From Variovorax davisae (GTDB lineage: Bacteria > Pseudomonadota > Gammaproteobacteria > Burkholderiales > Burkholderiaceae_C), in assembly GCF_030316845.1 (NCBI RefSeq), contig NZ_JASZYS010000001.1, positions 496,001-560,000 of the forward strand: DNA of 64,000 bases. The letters are read 5' to 3'. Of the stretch, positions 27,958 to 36,575 are shown piece after piece. Positions within the stretch are counted from its first letter, which is position 1; the number at the start of each line of letters is the position of its first letter. Position numbers and translations under genes: made by a program. The notes below the pieces were generated by a model. It saw only the letters and a program-made list of their open reading frames with translations. It was not told where the DNA came from and did no database searches.

Positions 27958-29148
27958 ATGCAACGTCGCTACCTCGTCGCGCTGGCCACCCTGGCTGCCG
28001 CAGGTGCCCTGGCCGCTCCGGCCTGGGCCCAGTCCAACGAGATCAAGATCGCCCACGTCTACAGCAAGACCGGTCCGCTGGAAGCCTACGGCAAGCAGAC
28101 CCAGACCGGCCTGATGATGGGCCTGGACTACGCGACCGGCGGCACGATGACCGTCAACGGCAAGAAGATCGTCGTCATCGAAAAGGACGACCAGGGCAAG
28201 CCCGACCTCGGCAAGTCGCTGCTGGCCGCGGCCTACGCCGACGACAAGGCGGCGCTGGCGGTCGGCCCGACCTCCTCGGGCGTGGCGCTGGCGATGCTGC
28301 CGGTGGCCGAGGAATACAAGAAGATCCTGCTGGTCGAGCCGGCGGTGGCCGACTCGATCACCGGCGACAAGTGGAACAAGTACATCTTCCGCACCGGCCG
28401 CAACAGCTCGCAGGACGCGATCTCGAACGCGGTGGCGATCGACAAGCCCGGCGTCACGGTCGCCACGCTGGCGCAGGACAACGCCTTCGGCCGCGACGGT
28501 GTGAAGGCTTTCGGCAGCGCGCTGAAGAAGGCCAAGCTGGTCCATGAGGAATACCTGCCGCCGGCGACCACGGACTTCACCGCGGGTGCGCAGCGCTTGA
28601 TCGACAAGCTCAAGGACCAGCCGGGCCGCAAGGTCATCTGGATCGTCTGGGCCGGCGCCGGCAATCCGTTCAAGATCGTCGACCTCGACCTCAAGCGCTA
28701 CGGCATCGAGATCGCCACCGGCGGCAACATCCTGCCCGCCATGGCGGCCTACAAGGCGCTGCCGGGCATGGAAGGCGCGGCCTACTACTACTTCGGAATT
28801 CCGAAGAACCCGGTCAACGAGGCGATGGTCTCGATGCACTACAAGGAATTCAAGACGCCGCCGGACTTCTTCACGGCCGGCGGCTTCTCGGCCGCGATGG
28901 CGATCGTGACGGCGCTCAAGAAGACCGGCGGCGACACCGGCACCAACAAGCTGATCACGGCGATGGAAGGCATGAGCTTCGACACGCCCAAGGGCAAGAT
29001 GACCTTCCGCAAGGAAGACCACCAGGCGATGCAGTCGATGTACCACTTCAAGATCAAGGTCGACCCGGCCTTCGCGTGGGGCGTGCCTGAACTGGTGCAC
29101 GAGATCAAGCCCGAAGAGATGGACATTCCCATCAAAAACAAACGCTGA
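27958..29148 (+). CDS. ABC transporter substrate-binding protein (branched-chain amino acid/amide type)
   Basis: A 396-residue periplasmic receptor of the Leu/Ile/Val-binding (Peripla_BP_6) group. The signal peptide spans residues 1-25 (cleavage at AWA-QSNE). It starts IKIAHVYSKTGPLEAYGKQTQ, the usual first beta strand and ligand loop, and has two Rossmann-like lobes. The ligand is not evident; this family binds amino acids, amides, urea, short-chain acids or aromatic acids. The ATG at 27958 follows CAGGAG. First gene of a five-gene importer operon ending in a hydrolase, under a sigma-54-type promoter, which suggests regulated use of a particular nitrogen or carbon source. Confidence 0.92.
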   Translation: MQRRYLVALATLAAAGALAAPAWAQSNEIKIAHVYSKTGPLEAYGKQTQTGLMMGLDYATGGTMTVNGKKIVVIEKDDQGKPDLGKSLLAAAYADDKAALAVGPTSSGVALAMLPVAEEYKKILLVEPAVADSITGDKWNKYIFRTGRNSSQDAISNAVAIDKPGVTVATLAQDNAFGRDGVKAFGSALKKAKLVHEEYLPPATTDFTAGAQRLIDKLKDQPGRKVIWIVWAGAGNPFKIVDLDLKRYGIEIATGGNILPAMAAYKALPGMEGAAYYYFGIPKNPVNEAMVSMHYKEFKTPPDFFTAGGFSAAMAIVTALKKTGGDTGTNKLITAMEGMSFDTPKGKMTFRKEDHQAMQSMYHFKIKVDPAFAWGVPELVHEIKPEEMDIPIKNKR

Positions 29149-29158
29149 CCCCCAGGTT

Positions 29159-29248
29159 GCCCGGCACTTCGTGTCCGGGCGCCCACCCCCTTTCAGGGGG
29201 CGACACCAGCGGCCCGGCAAAGCCGGTTCCGCGGTGTTCCACCAACAC
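29159..29248. repeat. Cluster of four hairpins between receptor gene and ATPase gene
   Basis: The gap between receptor and ATPase genes holds consecutive inverted repeats: GCCCGGCAC/GTGtCCGGGC (29159-29180), CCCCCT-TTC-AGGGGG (29186-29200), CCGGC-AAA-GCCGG (29214-29226) and GTGTT-CCACC-AACAC (29234-29248). None is followed by a T run. The block resembles a REP-like intergenic element or an mRNA-stabilising or attenuating structure that raises receptor over ATPase levels. Whether it recurs elsewhere in the genome cannot be seen here. Confidence 0.65.
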
Positions 29249-29276
29249 GGCCTGGCTGCGCCGGCCGGCTCAAGCC

Positions 29277-30044
29277 ATGCTCGAAACCAAAGATCTCACC
29301 ATCCGCTTCGGCGGACACGTGGCGGTGAATGCTGTCTCCTGCGCGTTCGCGCCGGGCACGCTGACCGCGATCGTCGGTCCCAACGGGGCCGGCAAGACCA
29401 CGTACTTCAACCTGATCTCGGGCCAGCTCAAGGCGTCCGAGGGCACGGTGTCGCTCGACGGCCAGCTGCTGTCGGGTCTGCCGGCCTCGGCGCGCACGCG
29501 GGCCGGGCTCGGGCGGGCCTTCCAGTTGACGAACCTGTTCCCGAACCTCACGGTGCTCGAGAACGTGCGGCTCGCGGTGCAGGCGACGCGCGAGGGCGCG
29601 CACCGGCGCGGCCTCAACCTGTGGAGCATCTGGAGCGACCACCGCGCCTTGACCGAGCGCGCCGACCAGATCCTGGCCGACGTGGCGCTCAAGGCCAAGG
29701 AGCACGCGACCGTGGCCAGCCTGCCGCACGGCGACCAGCGCAAGCTCGAAGTGGCGCTGCTGATGGCGCTCGAACCCAAGGTCTTCATGTTCGACGAACC
29801 GACCGCGGGCATGAACGCGGCCGAGGCGCCGGTGATCCTCGACCTGATCCGCAAGCTCAAGCAGGACAAGCGCAAGACCATCCTGCTGGTCGAGCACAAG
29901 ATGGACGTGGTGCGCGAACTGGCCGACCGCATCATCGTGCTGCACAACGGGCAGCTGGTGGCCGATGGCGAGCCGGCCGAGGTGATCGCCTCGCCGATCG
30001 TCCAGGAAGCCTATCTGGGCGTCGCGAAGGAGGCCTCCGCATGA
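29277..30044 (+). CDS. ABC importer ATPase, LivG type
   Basis: A 255-residue ATP-binding subunit. Walker A is GPNGAGKT (residues 37-44), the LivG-type Q-loop region is GLGRAFQLTNLFPNLTVLENV, the signature is degenerate (LPHGDQRKLEVALLMA) and Walker B is VFMFDEPTAGM. The C-terminal tail VIASPIVQEAYLGV is characteristic of LivG proteins. With the second ATPase it powers the two permeases. The ATG at 29277 is the first in-frame start close to the conserved N-terminus LETKDLTIRFGG; its ribosome-binding site is poor (CGGCTCAAGCC), and the upstream gap is filled by the hairpin cluster. It overlaps the next gene by four bases. Confidence 0.93.
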   Translation: MLETKDLTIRFGGHVAVNAVSCAFAPGTLTAIVGPNGAGKTTYFNLISGQLKASEGTVSLDGQLLSGLPASARTRAGLGRAFQLTNLFPNLTVLENVRLAVQATREGAHRRGLNLWSIWSDHRALTERADQILADVALKAKEHATVASLPHGDQRKLEVALLMALEPKVFMFDEPTAGMNAAEAPVILDLIRKLKQDKRKTILLVEHKMDVVRELADRIIVLHNGQLVADGEPAEVIASPIVQEAYLGVAKEASA

Positions 30045-30766
30045 ACGCGAATCTTCTCGAGATGAAGGACGTGCACACGCACATCGGTGCCTACCACATC
30101 CTGCACGGCGTCGACCTGGCCGTCCCGCGCGGCCAGCTCACGATGCTGCTGGGTCGCAACGGCGCCGGCAAGACCACCACGCTGCGCACGCTGATGGGCC
30201 TTTGGCATGCCTCGCAGGGCAGCGTGCGCTTCGGGGACAAGGACATCACCGCCTTGCACACGCCGCAGATCGCCGAGCTCGGCATCGCCTACGTGCCCGA
30301 GAACATGGGCATCTTCTCGGACCTCACGGTCAAGGAGAACATGCTGCTCGCCGCTCGCAAGGCGAAGAACGCCGAGCAGATGGACGACGCGCGGCTGAAG
30401 TGGATCTTCAAGCTGTTCCCCGCGGTCGAGAAGTTCTGGAACCACCCGGCCGGCAAGCTCTCGGGCGGGCAGAAGCAGATGCTGGCCGTGTCGCGCGCGA
30501 TCGTCGAGCCGCGCGAGCTGCTGGTGGTCGACGAGCCCAGCAAGGGGCTGGCGCCGGCCATCATCAACAACATGATCGATGCCTTCGGCGAGTTGAAGCG
30601 CAGCGGCGTGACGATCCTGCTGGTCGAGCAGAACATCAGCTTCGCGCAGCGCCTGGGCGACAAGGTGGCCGTGATGGACAACGGCCGCGTGGTGCACAGC
30701 GGCAGCATGGCCGCGTTCTCGGCCGACGAACAACTGCAGCAATCCCTGCTGGGACTCGCGCTATGA
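30041..30766 (+). CDS. ABC importer ATPase, LivF type
   Basis: A 241-residue ATP-binding subunit with Walker A GRNGAGKT, signature LSGGQKQMLAVSRAI and Walker B LLVVDEPSKGLAP. The LivF-type segment GIAYVPENMGIFSDLTVKEN is present. It pairs with the LivG-type subunit. The ATG at 30041 lies within the stop of the preceding gene (ATGA) with AAGGAGG about 12 bases upstream, and its own stop overlaps the permease start by four bases, so the three genes are translationally coupled. Confidence 0.94.
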   Translation: MNANLLEMKDVHTHIGAYHILHGVDLAVPRGQLTMLLGRNGAGKTTTLRTLMGLWHASQGSVRFGDKDITALHTPQIAELGIAYVPENMGIFSDLTVKENMLLAARKAKNAEQMDDARLKWIFKLFPAVEKFWNHPAGKLSGGQKQMLAVSRAIVEPRELLVVDEPSKGLAPAIINNMIDAFGELKRSGVTILLVEQNISFAQRLGDKVAVMDNGRVVHSGSMAAFSADEQLQQSLLGLAL

Positions 30767-31746
30767 AAAACTCCGACTTCGACTGGAAGCCGCTCCTGCT
30801 GGTGCCGGTGCTCGCGCTGGTGGCGCTGCCGCTCACGGGCTCGGTCTCGACCTGGCTCACGCTGACGGTCGCCGGGCTGGCGATGGGCATGATCATCTTC
30901 ATCATCGCGTCGGGTCTGACGCTGATCTTCGGGCTCATGGACGTGCTCAATTTCGGCCACGGCGTGTTCATCGCGCTCGGCGCCTTCGTGGCCAGCAGCG
31001 TGCTCGGCCTGATGGGTGACTGGACCGGCTCGGGCGAACTGTGGCGCAACCTGGTGGCCGTGTTCCCCGCCATGCTGGTCGCCATGCTGGTGGCCGGCGC
31101 AGTCGGCCTGGCCTTCGAGCGCTTCATCGTGCGGCCGGTGTACGGCCAGCACCTGAAGCAGATCCTGATCACGATGGGCGGCATGATCATCGGCGAGGAG
31201 CTGATCAAGGTCATCTGGGGCCCGGCGCAGATCCCGCTGCCGCTGCCCGAAGCCCTGCGCGGCTCGCTCCTGGTCGGCGACGCCGCGATCAGCAAGTACC
31301 GCATCCTCGCGGTGGTCATCGGCCTCTTCGTCTTCGGCCTGCTGGCCTGGACCCTGGGCCGCACCAAGATCGGCCTCTTGATCCGCGCCGGCGTGCAGGA
31401 CCGCGAGATGGTCGAGTCGCTGGGCTACCGCATCGGGCGCCTGTTCGTCGGCGTCTTCGTGGTCGGCAGTGCGCTGGCCGGCCTGGGCGGCGTGATGTGG
31501 GGCCTGTTCCAGCAGAACCTGATCCCGCAGATGGGCGCGCAGGTCAACGTGCTGATCTTCATCGTGATCATCATCGGCGGGCTCGGCTCGACCGCCGGCG
31601 CGCTGATCGGTGCCTTGCTGGTCGGGCTGATGACCAACTACATCGGCTTCATCGTGCCCACCCTGACGCAGTTCGCGAGCATCTTCCTGATGGTGGCCGT
31701 GCTGCTGTGGCGTCCGCAGGGCGTCTATCCGGTCGCCAACCGCTGA
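30763..31746 (+). CDS. ABC importer permease, LivH type
   Basis: A 327-residue inner-membrane permease with about eight helices, including the signature stretch ASGLTLIFGLMDVLNFGHG and the conserved cytoplasmic loop TKIGLLIRAGVQDREMVESLGY (EAA-like, contacting the ATPases). The C-terminal part, GGLGSTAGALIGALLVG, is typical of the family. With the LivM-type protein it forms the transmembrane channel. It overlaps the upstream ATPase gene by four bases and ends 10 bases before the second permease. Confidence 0.94.
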   Translation: MKNSDFDWKPLLLVPVLALVALPLTGSVSTWLTLTVAGLAMGMIIFIIASGLTLIFGLMDVLNFGHGVFIALGAFVASSVLGLMGDWTGSGELWRNLVAVFPAMLVAMLVAGAVGLAFERFIVRPVYGQHLKQILITMGGMIIGEELIKVIWGPAQIPLPLPEALRGSLLVGDAAISKYRILAVVIGLFVFGLLAWTLGRTKIGLLIRAGVQDREMVESLGYRIGRLFVGVFVVGSALAGLGGVMWGLFQQNLIPQMGAQVNVLIFIVIIIGGLGSTAGALIGALLVGLMTNYIGFIVPTLTQFASIFLMVAVLLWRPQGVYPVANR

Positions 31747-31756
31747 AGGGAAACCG

Positions 31757-32821
31757 ATGCTCTCCCGACTTCTTTCCAACGACCTGCCGCGCAGCCGCCT
31801 GCTGGCGCTGCTGCTCGCGGCCCTGGTGCTGGCCCTGGCCTTCGCACCCTTCCTGTTCCCGGGTGTCAAGGCGCTCAGCGTGGCGGCCAAGATCCTGGTC
31901 TTCATCGTGCTGGTCGCGAGCTTCGACCTGCTGCTGGGCTACACCGGGATCGTCAGCTTCGCGCACACCATGTTCTTCGGCATCGGCGCCTACGGCATCG
32001 CGATCTCGGCCAGCCGCCTGGGCGCCAACTGGGGCGCGGTGGCGGTCGGCCTCGGGGCCGCGCTGGCGATCTCGCTGGTGCTGTCGCTCGCGATCGGGCT
32101 GTTCTCGCTGCGGGTGCGGGCGATCTTCTTCGCCATGATCACGCTGGCCGTGGCCTCGGCCTTCCAGACCCTGGCCTCGCAGATGTCGGACTTCACGGGC
32201 GGCGAGGACGGCCTGACCTTCAAGCTGCCGGAGCTGATCTCGCCGAGCTTCGAGTTCGCCGAGGAGCCCTTCCTCGGCGTCTCGCTGGACGGCCGGCTGC
32301 TGTGCTACTACCTGCTCTTCGTGGCCACGGTGGTGCTGGTGCTGGCGCTGCTGCGGATCGTGAATTCGCCCTTCGGCCGGGTGCTGCAGGCCATCCGCGA
32401 GAACGAGTTCCGCGCCGAGGCGATCGGCTACCGCGTGGTGGTCTACCGCACCACGGCCTCGGTGCTGTCGGCGCTTTTCGCGACCCTGGCCGGCGCGATG
32501 CTGGCGATCTGGCTGCGCTACAACGGGCCCGACACCTCGCTCAGCTTCGAGATCATGGTCGACGTGCTGCTGATCGTGGTGATCGGCGGCATGGGCACGG
32601 TCTACGGGGCGGTGGTGGGCGCGGTGCTGTTCGTGATCGCCCAGAGCTACCTGCAGGACCTGCTGCGCATCGCCAGCGAGGCCGCGAGCGGCATCGGCTG
32701 GCTCGCCGCGCTGCTGTCGCCGGACCGCTGGCTCTTGTGGCTCGGCGTGCTGTTCGTTCTGTCCGTCTATTACTTCCCGACCGGCATCGTCGGCCGCCTG
32801 CGCGCGAGGGCCATGAAATGA
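31757..32821 (+). CDS. ABC importer permease, LivM type
   Basis: A 354-residue second permease with about ten hydrophobic segments and the LivM hallmarks GYTGIVSFAHTMFFGIGAYG and LQAIRENEFRAEAIGY (ATPase-contact loop), followed by GGMGTVYGAVVGA. It is longer than average because of an N-terminal hydrophobic leader. The ATG at 31757 follows AGGGAAACCG. Its stop overlaps the hydrolase start by four bases (ATGA), tying the enzyme to the transporter at the level of translation. Confidence 0.94.
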   Translation: MLSRLLSNDLPRSRLLALLLAALVLALAFAPFLFPGVKALSVAAKILVFIVLVASFDLLLGYTGIVSFAHTMFFGIGAYGIAISASRLGANWGAVAVGLGAALAISLVLSLAIGLFSLRVRAIFFAMITLAVASAFQTLASQMSDFTGGEDGLTFKLPELISPSFEFAEEPFLGVSLDGRLLCYYLLFVATVVLVLALLRIVNSPFGRVLQAIRENEFRAEAIGYRVVVYRTTASVLSALFATLAGAMLAIWLRYNGPDTSLSFEIMVDVLLIVVIGGMGTVYGAVVGAVLFVIAQSYLQDLLRIASEAASGIGWLAALLSPDRWLLWLGVLFVLSVYYFPTGIVGRLRARAMK

Positions 32822-33693
32822 ACGCTCCGAGCTCGAACTACCTCCAACTCGCCGGCCGCGAAGTCCATTGGCTCGACTGGGGCCCGCGCGACGGCCCGGT
32901 GGTGGTGGCCTGGCATGGCCTGGCGCGCACCTGCCGCGACATGGACGAGCTGGCCGTGCATTTCGCCGGGCGCGGCTTCCGCGTGATCTGCCCCGACACC
33001 ATCGGTCGCGGACTGAGCCAGTGGAGCCCGGCGCCGGACCAGGAATACCAGTTGTCCTTCTACGGCCGGCTCGCGCTCGAATTGTTCGACGCGTTGAAGC
33101 TCACCCGTGTCCACTGGATCGGCACCTCGATGGGCGGCGCCATCGGCATGGTCTGCGCCTCGGGCCTGCTCGAGCCGACGATGAAGCCGCGCATCGCGAG
33201 CCTGGTGCTCAACGACAACGCGCCGCAGATCGCCGCCGCTGCGGTCGAGCGCATCCGCTCGTATGCGGGCCAGCCGCCGGCGTTCGACACGGTGGTCGAG
33301 CTCGAGCAGTTCTTCCGCACCGTCTACAAGCCCTATGGCTGGCTGAGCGACGCCCAATGGCGCCGGCTGACCGAGAGTTCGACCCGCCGCCTGGCCGATG
33401 GCCGCGTCACGCCGCACTACGACCCGGCGATGGTGCGGCAGTTCGAGGCCCACCCGGACGACTATCTGATGTGGCCGCACTACGACGCGATCGAGGCGCC
33501 GGTGCTGTGCCTGCGCGGCGTCGACTCCGACCTGGTGCTGCCCGAGACGCTGGCGCAGATGCGCACCCGCGGCCCGGGCGCCGCCGGCCGCCTGCAGGTC
33601 ATTGAGGTGCCGGGCTGCGGCCACGCGCCGGCGCTCAACGTCCCCGAGCATCTGCTGCCGATCGAGGCCTTCGTGCGCGCCGCCGGCACGTGA
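32818..33693 (+). CDS. Alpha/beta hydrolase coupled to the ABC importer
   Basis: A 291-residue cytoplasmic alpha/beta-hydrolase. The nucleophile elbow is GTSMGG (Ser104); an HG oxyanion pair is seen in AWHGLARTCRDMDEL; the catalytic acid probably lies in LRGVDSDLVLP; the catalytic His is in GCGHAPALN near the C-terminus. It has no signal peptide. Because it overlaps the last permease gene, it most likely hydrolyses the imported compound or a derivative (ester, lactone or amide), but the substrate is unknown. It is the last gene of the sigma-54-controlled operon; the DUF1993 gene follows 51 bases later. Confidence 0.88.
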   Translation: MNAPSSNYLQLAGREVHWLDWGPRDGPVVVAWHGLARTCRDMDELAVHFAGRGFRVICPDTIGRGLSQWSPAPDQEYQLSFYGRLALELFDALKLTRVHWIGTSMGGAIGMVCASGLLEPTMKPRIASLVLNDNAPQIAAAAVERIRSYAGQPPAFDTVVELEQFFRTVYKPYGWLSDAQWRRLTESSTRRLADGRVTPHYDPAMVRQFEAHPDDYLMWPHYDAIEAPVLCLRGVDSDLVLPETLAQMRTRGPGAAGRLQVIEVPGCGHAPALNVPEHLLPIEAFVRAAGT

Positions 33694-33744
33694 AGCGCGG
33701 CGGGCCGACAATCGGCCCGCTCAATCAATTCGGAGACTTCATCC

Positions 33745-34251
33745 ATGGCGCTCTCGTTCTACGACATCTCGGTCCCGGTTTTCGTGCGCGGACTCGGTCA
33801 GCTCTCGCATGTGCTCGACAAGGGGCTGGCCCATGCGCAGGCCGGCGGCACCGAGCCGGCGGCCCTGTTCGATGCGCGGCTCGCGCCCGACATGTTCACC
33901 TTGGCCGGGCAGGTGCAGAGCGCCAGCGACGCCGCCAAGCTCGGCACGGCCCGCATCGCCGGCATCACGGCGCCGAGCTTCCCCGACACCGAAGCCAGCT
34001 ACCCGGAGCTGCAGGCGCGGGTGGCCAGGACGATCGAATTCCTGAACGGCGTGGACCGGGCGCAGGTCGATGGCGCCGAGGCGCGCGAGATCGTGATGAA
34101 GGTGCGCGGCAACGAGCTCAAGTTCACGGCCGAGCGCTATCTGCTGCAGTTCGCGCTGCCGAACTTCTTCTTCCACATCACGACCGCGTATGGCGTCTTG
34201 CGCCACAGCGGCGTGCCGGTCGGCAAGCTCGACTACCTCGGCAGGTTCTGA
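33745..34251 (+). CDS. DUF1993 family protein
   Basis: A 168-residue cytoplasmic protein matching the DUF1993 pattern: N-terminal SFYDISVPVFVRGLGQLSHVLDK and the C-terminal block FFFHITTAYGVLRHSGVPVGKLDYLG. It is predicted all-helical, like DinB-type four-helix proteins, and its biochemical role is unknown. The ATG at 33745 follows GGAGA. The last 19 bases overlap the convergent hemH gene. Confidence 0.9.
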   Translation: MALSFYDISVPVFVRGLGQLSHVLDKGLAHAQAGGTEPAALFDARLAPDMFTLAGQVQSASDAAKLGTARIAGITAPSFPDTEASYPELQARVARTIEFLNGVDRAQVDGAEAREIVMKVRGNELKFTAERYLLQFALPNFFFHITTAYGVLRHSGVPVGKLDYLGRF

Positions 34252-35282
34252 GCCCCGGCGCGGGTCGGCCAGCCTTGCAGGTGGCGCTCGGCGATGCCAC
34301 TGAGCGCCGTGATCCAGGCCGGACTGTCGTTCAGGCAGGGGATGTAGTGGAACGCCTTGCCGCCCGCTTGCAGGAAGGCCTCGCGGCCTTCCATCGCGAT
34401 CTCTTCCAGCGTCTCCAGGCAATCCGCCGGAAAGCCGGGGCACATCACGTCGACCCTTGAAACGCCCGCTGCGCCGAGTTCGCGCAGTGTCGGCTCGGTG
34501 TAGGGCTCGAGCCACTTCGCGCGGCCGAAGCGCGACTGGAAGGTCACGCGGTATTGCGCCGCCGTGAGCGCGAGCCGCTCGGCCAGCAGCCGTGCGGTGG
34601 CCAGGCACTGCTGCTGGTACGGATCGCCGAGCCGGATGTTGCGCTCGGGGATGCCGTGGAAGCTCATCACGAGCTGGTCGCCGCGGCCGTTGCGCTGCCA
34701 GTGCTGTTGCACGCTCTGCGCCAGGGCGTCGATGTAGAGCGGGTCGTCGTGGTAGTCGTTGACGAAGCGGATCTCGGGCAGCCGCCGCACCCGCGCGCTC
34801 CACGCGTTGACCGCGTCGATCACGCTGGCGGTGGTGGTGGCCGAGTATTGGGGGTAGGCCTGCAGCACCAGCACCCGGGCCGCGCCTTCGGCCTGGAGTT
34901 CGTCCAGCCGGGCCGCGACCGAGGGCTGGCCGTAGCGCATGGCATCGCGCACCGTCAGGCGATGGCCGCGCTCCCCGAGCCAGCCGGCCAGCAGCACCGC
35001 CTGCTTGCGGGTCCAGACCTTGAGCGGCGACCCCTCGGGCGTCCAGATGCTGGCGTACTTGGCGGCCGACCTGGCCGGCCGGGTCCGCAGGATGATGCCG
35101 TGCAGGATCAGCGCCCAGAGCAGGCGCGGGATCTCGACCACGCGCGGATCGCCGAGGAAGTCCGCCAGGTACGGGCGCAGCGCCTTGGCGGTCGGCGCGT
35201 CGGGGGAGCCGAGGTTGCACCAGAGCACCGCGGTGCGCTCCGGGGTCATGGGGGCGGCGGGCGGTTCGTCTCGAAAGGGCAT
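34233..35282 (-). CDS. hemH: Ferrochelatase
   Basis: A 349-residue ferrochelatase inserting ferrous iron into protoporphyrin IX, the last step of heme b synthesis, at the inner face of the cytoplasmic membrane. The motif SFHGIPERN with the metal-site His, the segment QAYPQYSATTTAS and the block CPGFPADCLETLEEIAMEG with the catalytic Glu are intact. It starts MPFRDEPPA at ATG 35282; a later ATG (35249, MTPERTAV) is possible but loses conserved upstream residues. The 3' end overlaps the DUF1993 gene by 19 bases, an unusual convergent overlap. The start faces the HAD gene 15 bases away, so the two promoters must interleave. Confidence 0.95.
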   Translation of the reverse strand: MPFRDEPPAAPMTPERTAVLWCNLGSPDAPTAKALRPYLADFLGDPRVVEIPRLLWALILHGIILRTRPARSAAKYASIWTPEGSPLKVWTRKQAVLLAGWLGERGHRLTVRDAMRYGQPSVAARLDELQAEGAARVLVLQAYPQYSATTTASVIDAVNAWSARVRRLPEIRFVNDYHDDPLYIDALAQSVQQHWQRNGRGDQLVMSFHGIPERNIRLGDPYQQQCLATARLLAERLALTAAQYRVTFQSRFGRAKWLEPYTEPTLRELGAAGVSRVDVMCPGFPADCLETLEEIAMEGREAFLQAGGKAFHYIPCLNDSPAWITALSGIAERHLQGWPTRAGAQNLPR

Positions 35283-35297
35283 GCGATATTCTCGGTC

Positions 35298-36029
35298 ATG
35301 GCCATCGCGACCCCCGACCCCCTTGCCCTCGACGTCCGGCGCATCGGCGCCATCTCGCTCGACCTGGACGATACCTTGTGGCCGATCTGGCCGACCATCG
35401 AACGCGCCGAGCGCGTGCTGCACGAGTGGCTGCTGCGCGAGGCGCCGAAGACCGCCGAACTGCTGCTGACGCCGGGCGTGCTGCGCGAGTTGCGCGAAGC
35501 CACCGGCCGGGAGCGCTCCGACCTCGCGCACGACCTGAGCGCGCTGCGCCGCGAGTCGATTCGCGGCGCGCTGCGGCGCGCCGGCGAAGACCCGGCGCTG
35601 GCCGAGCCGGCCTTCGAGGCCTTCTTCGAAGAGCGCCAGCGCGTCACGCTCTACGACGATGCGCTGCCGGCGCTCAAGTGGCTCAGCGAACGCTATCCGC
35701 TGGTGGCGGTCTCCAACGGCAATGCCGACGTCCATCGCACCGGTGTCGGACGCTGGTTCCGCACCGCCTTCAATGCGCGCGAGTTCGGCAGCGGCAAGCC
35801 GCATGCGCCGATCTTCCGCGCCGCCGCGGCGTCGGTCGGCTTGCTGCCCAAGGACATGCTCCATGTCGGCGACGATCCCGCGCTCGACGTGGTGGGCGCG
35901 CTGGACGCGGGCATGCAGGCCGCCTGGCTGGTGCGCGAGGAGCGGCCCTGGGAGCACGGCGCGCGGCCCCAGCTGATCGTGCCGAACCTGCACGCGCTGT
36001 GCATGGCGCTCGACACGGCCCGCGATTGA
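35298..36029 (+). CDS. HAD-family hydrolase
   Basis: A 243-residue haloacid-dehalogenase-type phosphatase. Motif I is SLDLDDTLW with nucleophile Asp22 and acid Asp24. A helical cap spans about residues 35-110. Motif II is AVSNGNADV, motif III includes the Lys in GSGKPHAP, and motif IV is HVGDDPALDVVGALDAGM. The substrate is unknown; similar proteins dephosphorylate small metabolites or nucleotides. The ATG at 35298 is 15 bases from the divergent hemH start. It ends 15 bases before the convergent Fap-like cluster. Confidence 0.9.
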   Translation: MAIATPDPLALDVRRIGAISLDLDDTLWPIWPTIERAERVLHEWLLREAPKTAELLLTPGVLRELREATGRERSDLAHDLSALRRESIRGALRRAGEDPALAEPAFEAFFEERQRVTLYDDALPALKWLSERYPLVAVSNGNADVHRTGVGRWFRTAFNAREFGSGKPHAPIFRAAAASVGLLPKDMLHVGDDPALDVVGALDAGMQAAWLVREERPWEHGARPQLIVPNLHALCMALDTARD

Positions 36030-36044
36030 GCCGATCCGCTGCGG

Positions 36045-36575
36045 TCAGCGTGGCCCGGTGATCGCGCGCACCAGGCCGTCGCTCACGGGCGCCTGGGTGT
36101 TGAGGTTCTTGATCATGCCCAGCGCGTTGCTGCTGGCATCGATCACGGTCCGGTTCACGATGTGCTGGTTGTCCAGCGTGTTCTGGATCACGGTGCCCGA
36201 GCTTCCGGCCTGCTGCGGCAGGAAGCTGTTCCCGGGGCCGATCTGGATCAGGTTGATGGCCGCCATCTGCTTGCTGAGCTGCGCCGCCTGGGCCGCGCTC
36301 AGGTTGTTCAGCTGCCCGAAGTTGAGGGTGGTCTGCGTCACCAGGTCGCCGTTGACGTAGGTGGCGCGTGAGATGCCGAAGGTCACCATCAGGCCGTTGC
36401 CGGTGTCGAAGCCGCCACGCAGACTGTCGAGGGTGCTGTCGCCCACCGCCATCCATGTCTCGTTGTGCCGCTGCGCCGGGTCGGCCACGCCGTCGGCCCA
36501 GGCGGCGCAGGCGCCCACGAGCACCGACACGGCGAGCATCGTTCGCATCACCGACAGGGCACGTGCGCGGCGCAT
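36045..36575 (-). CDS. Secreted protein with RGG processing-like motif, Fap-like cluster
   Basis: A 176-residue exported protein. The hydrophobic signal spans about residues 11-27 (cleavage after AWA); ATG 36575 overlaps the stop of the C39 peptidase gene by one base (TGATG), and ATG 36548 is an alternative. Residues 48-55 read TLDSLRGG followed by FDTGNGLMVTFGISRATYVNG, a beta-rich stretch. A double Gly after an Arg resembles C39 peptidase cleavage sites and matches TLARTRGG in the protein two genes upstream. The C-terminal half is Asn/Gln-rich (QLNNLSAAQAAQLSKQM, GTVIQNTLDNQHIVN). Possibly a nucleator, chaperone or minor fibre component; no function is proven. Confidence 0.75.
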   Translation of the reverse strand: MRRARALSVMRTMLAVSVLVGACAAWADGVADPAQRHNETWMAVGDSTLDSLRGGFDTGNGLMVTFGISRATYVNGDLVTQTTLNFGQLNNLSAAQAAQLSKQMAAINLIQIGPGNSFLPQQAGSSGTVIQNTLDNQHIVNRTVIDASSNALGMIKNLNTQAPVSDGLVRAITGPR

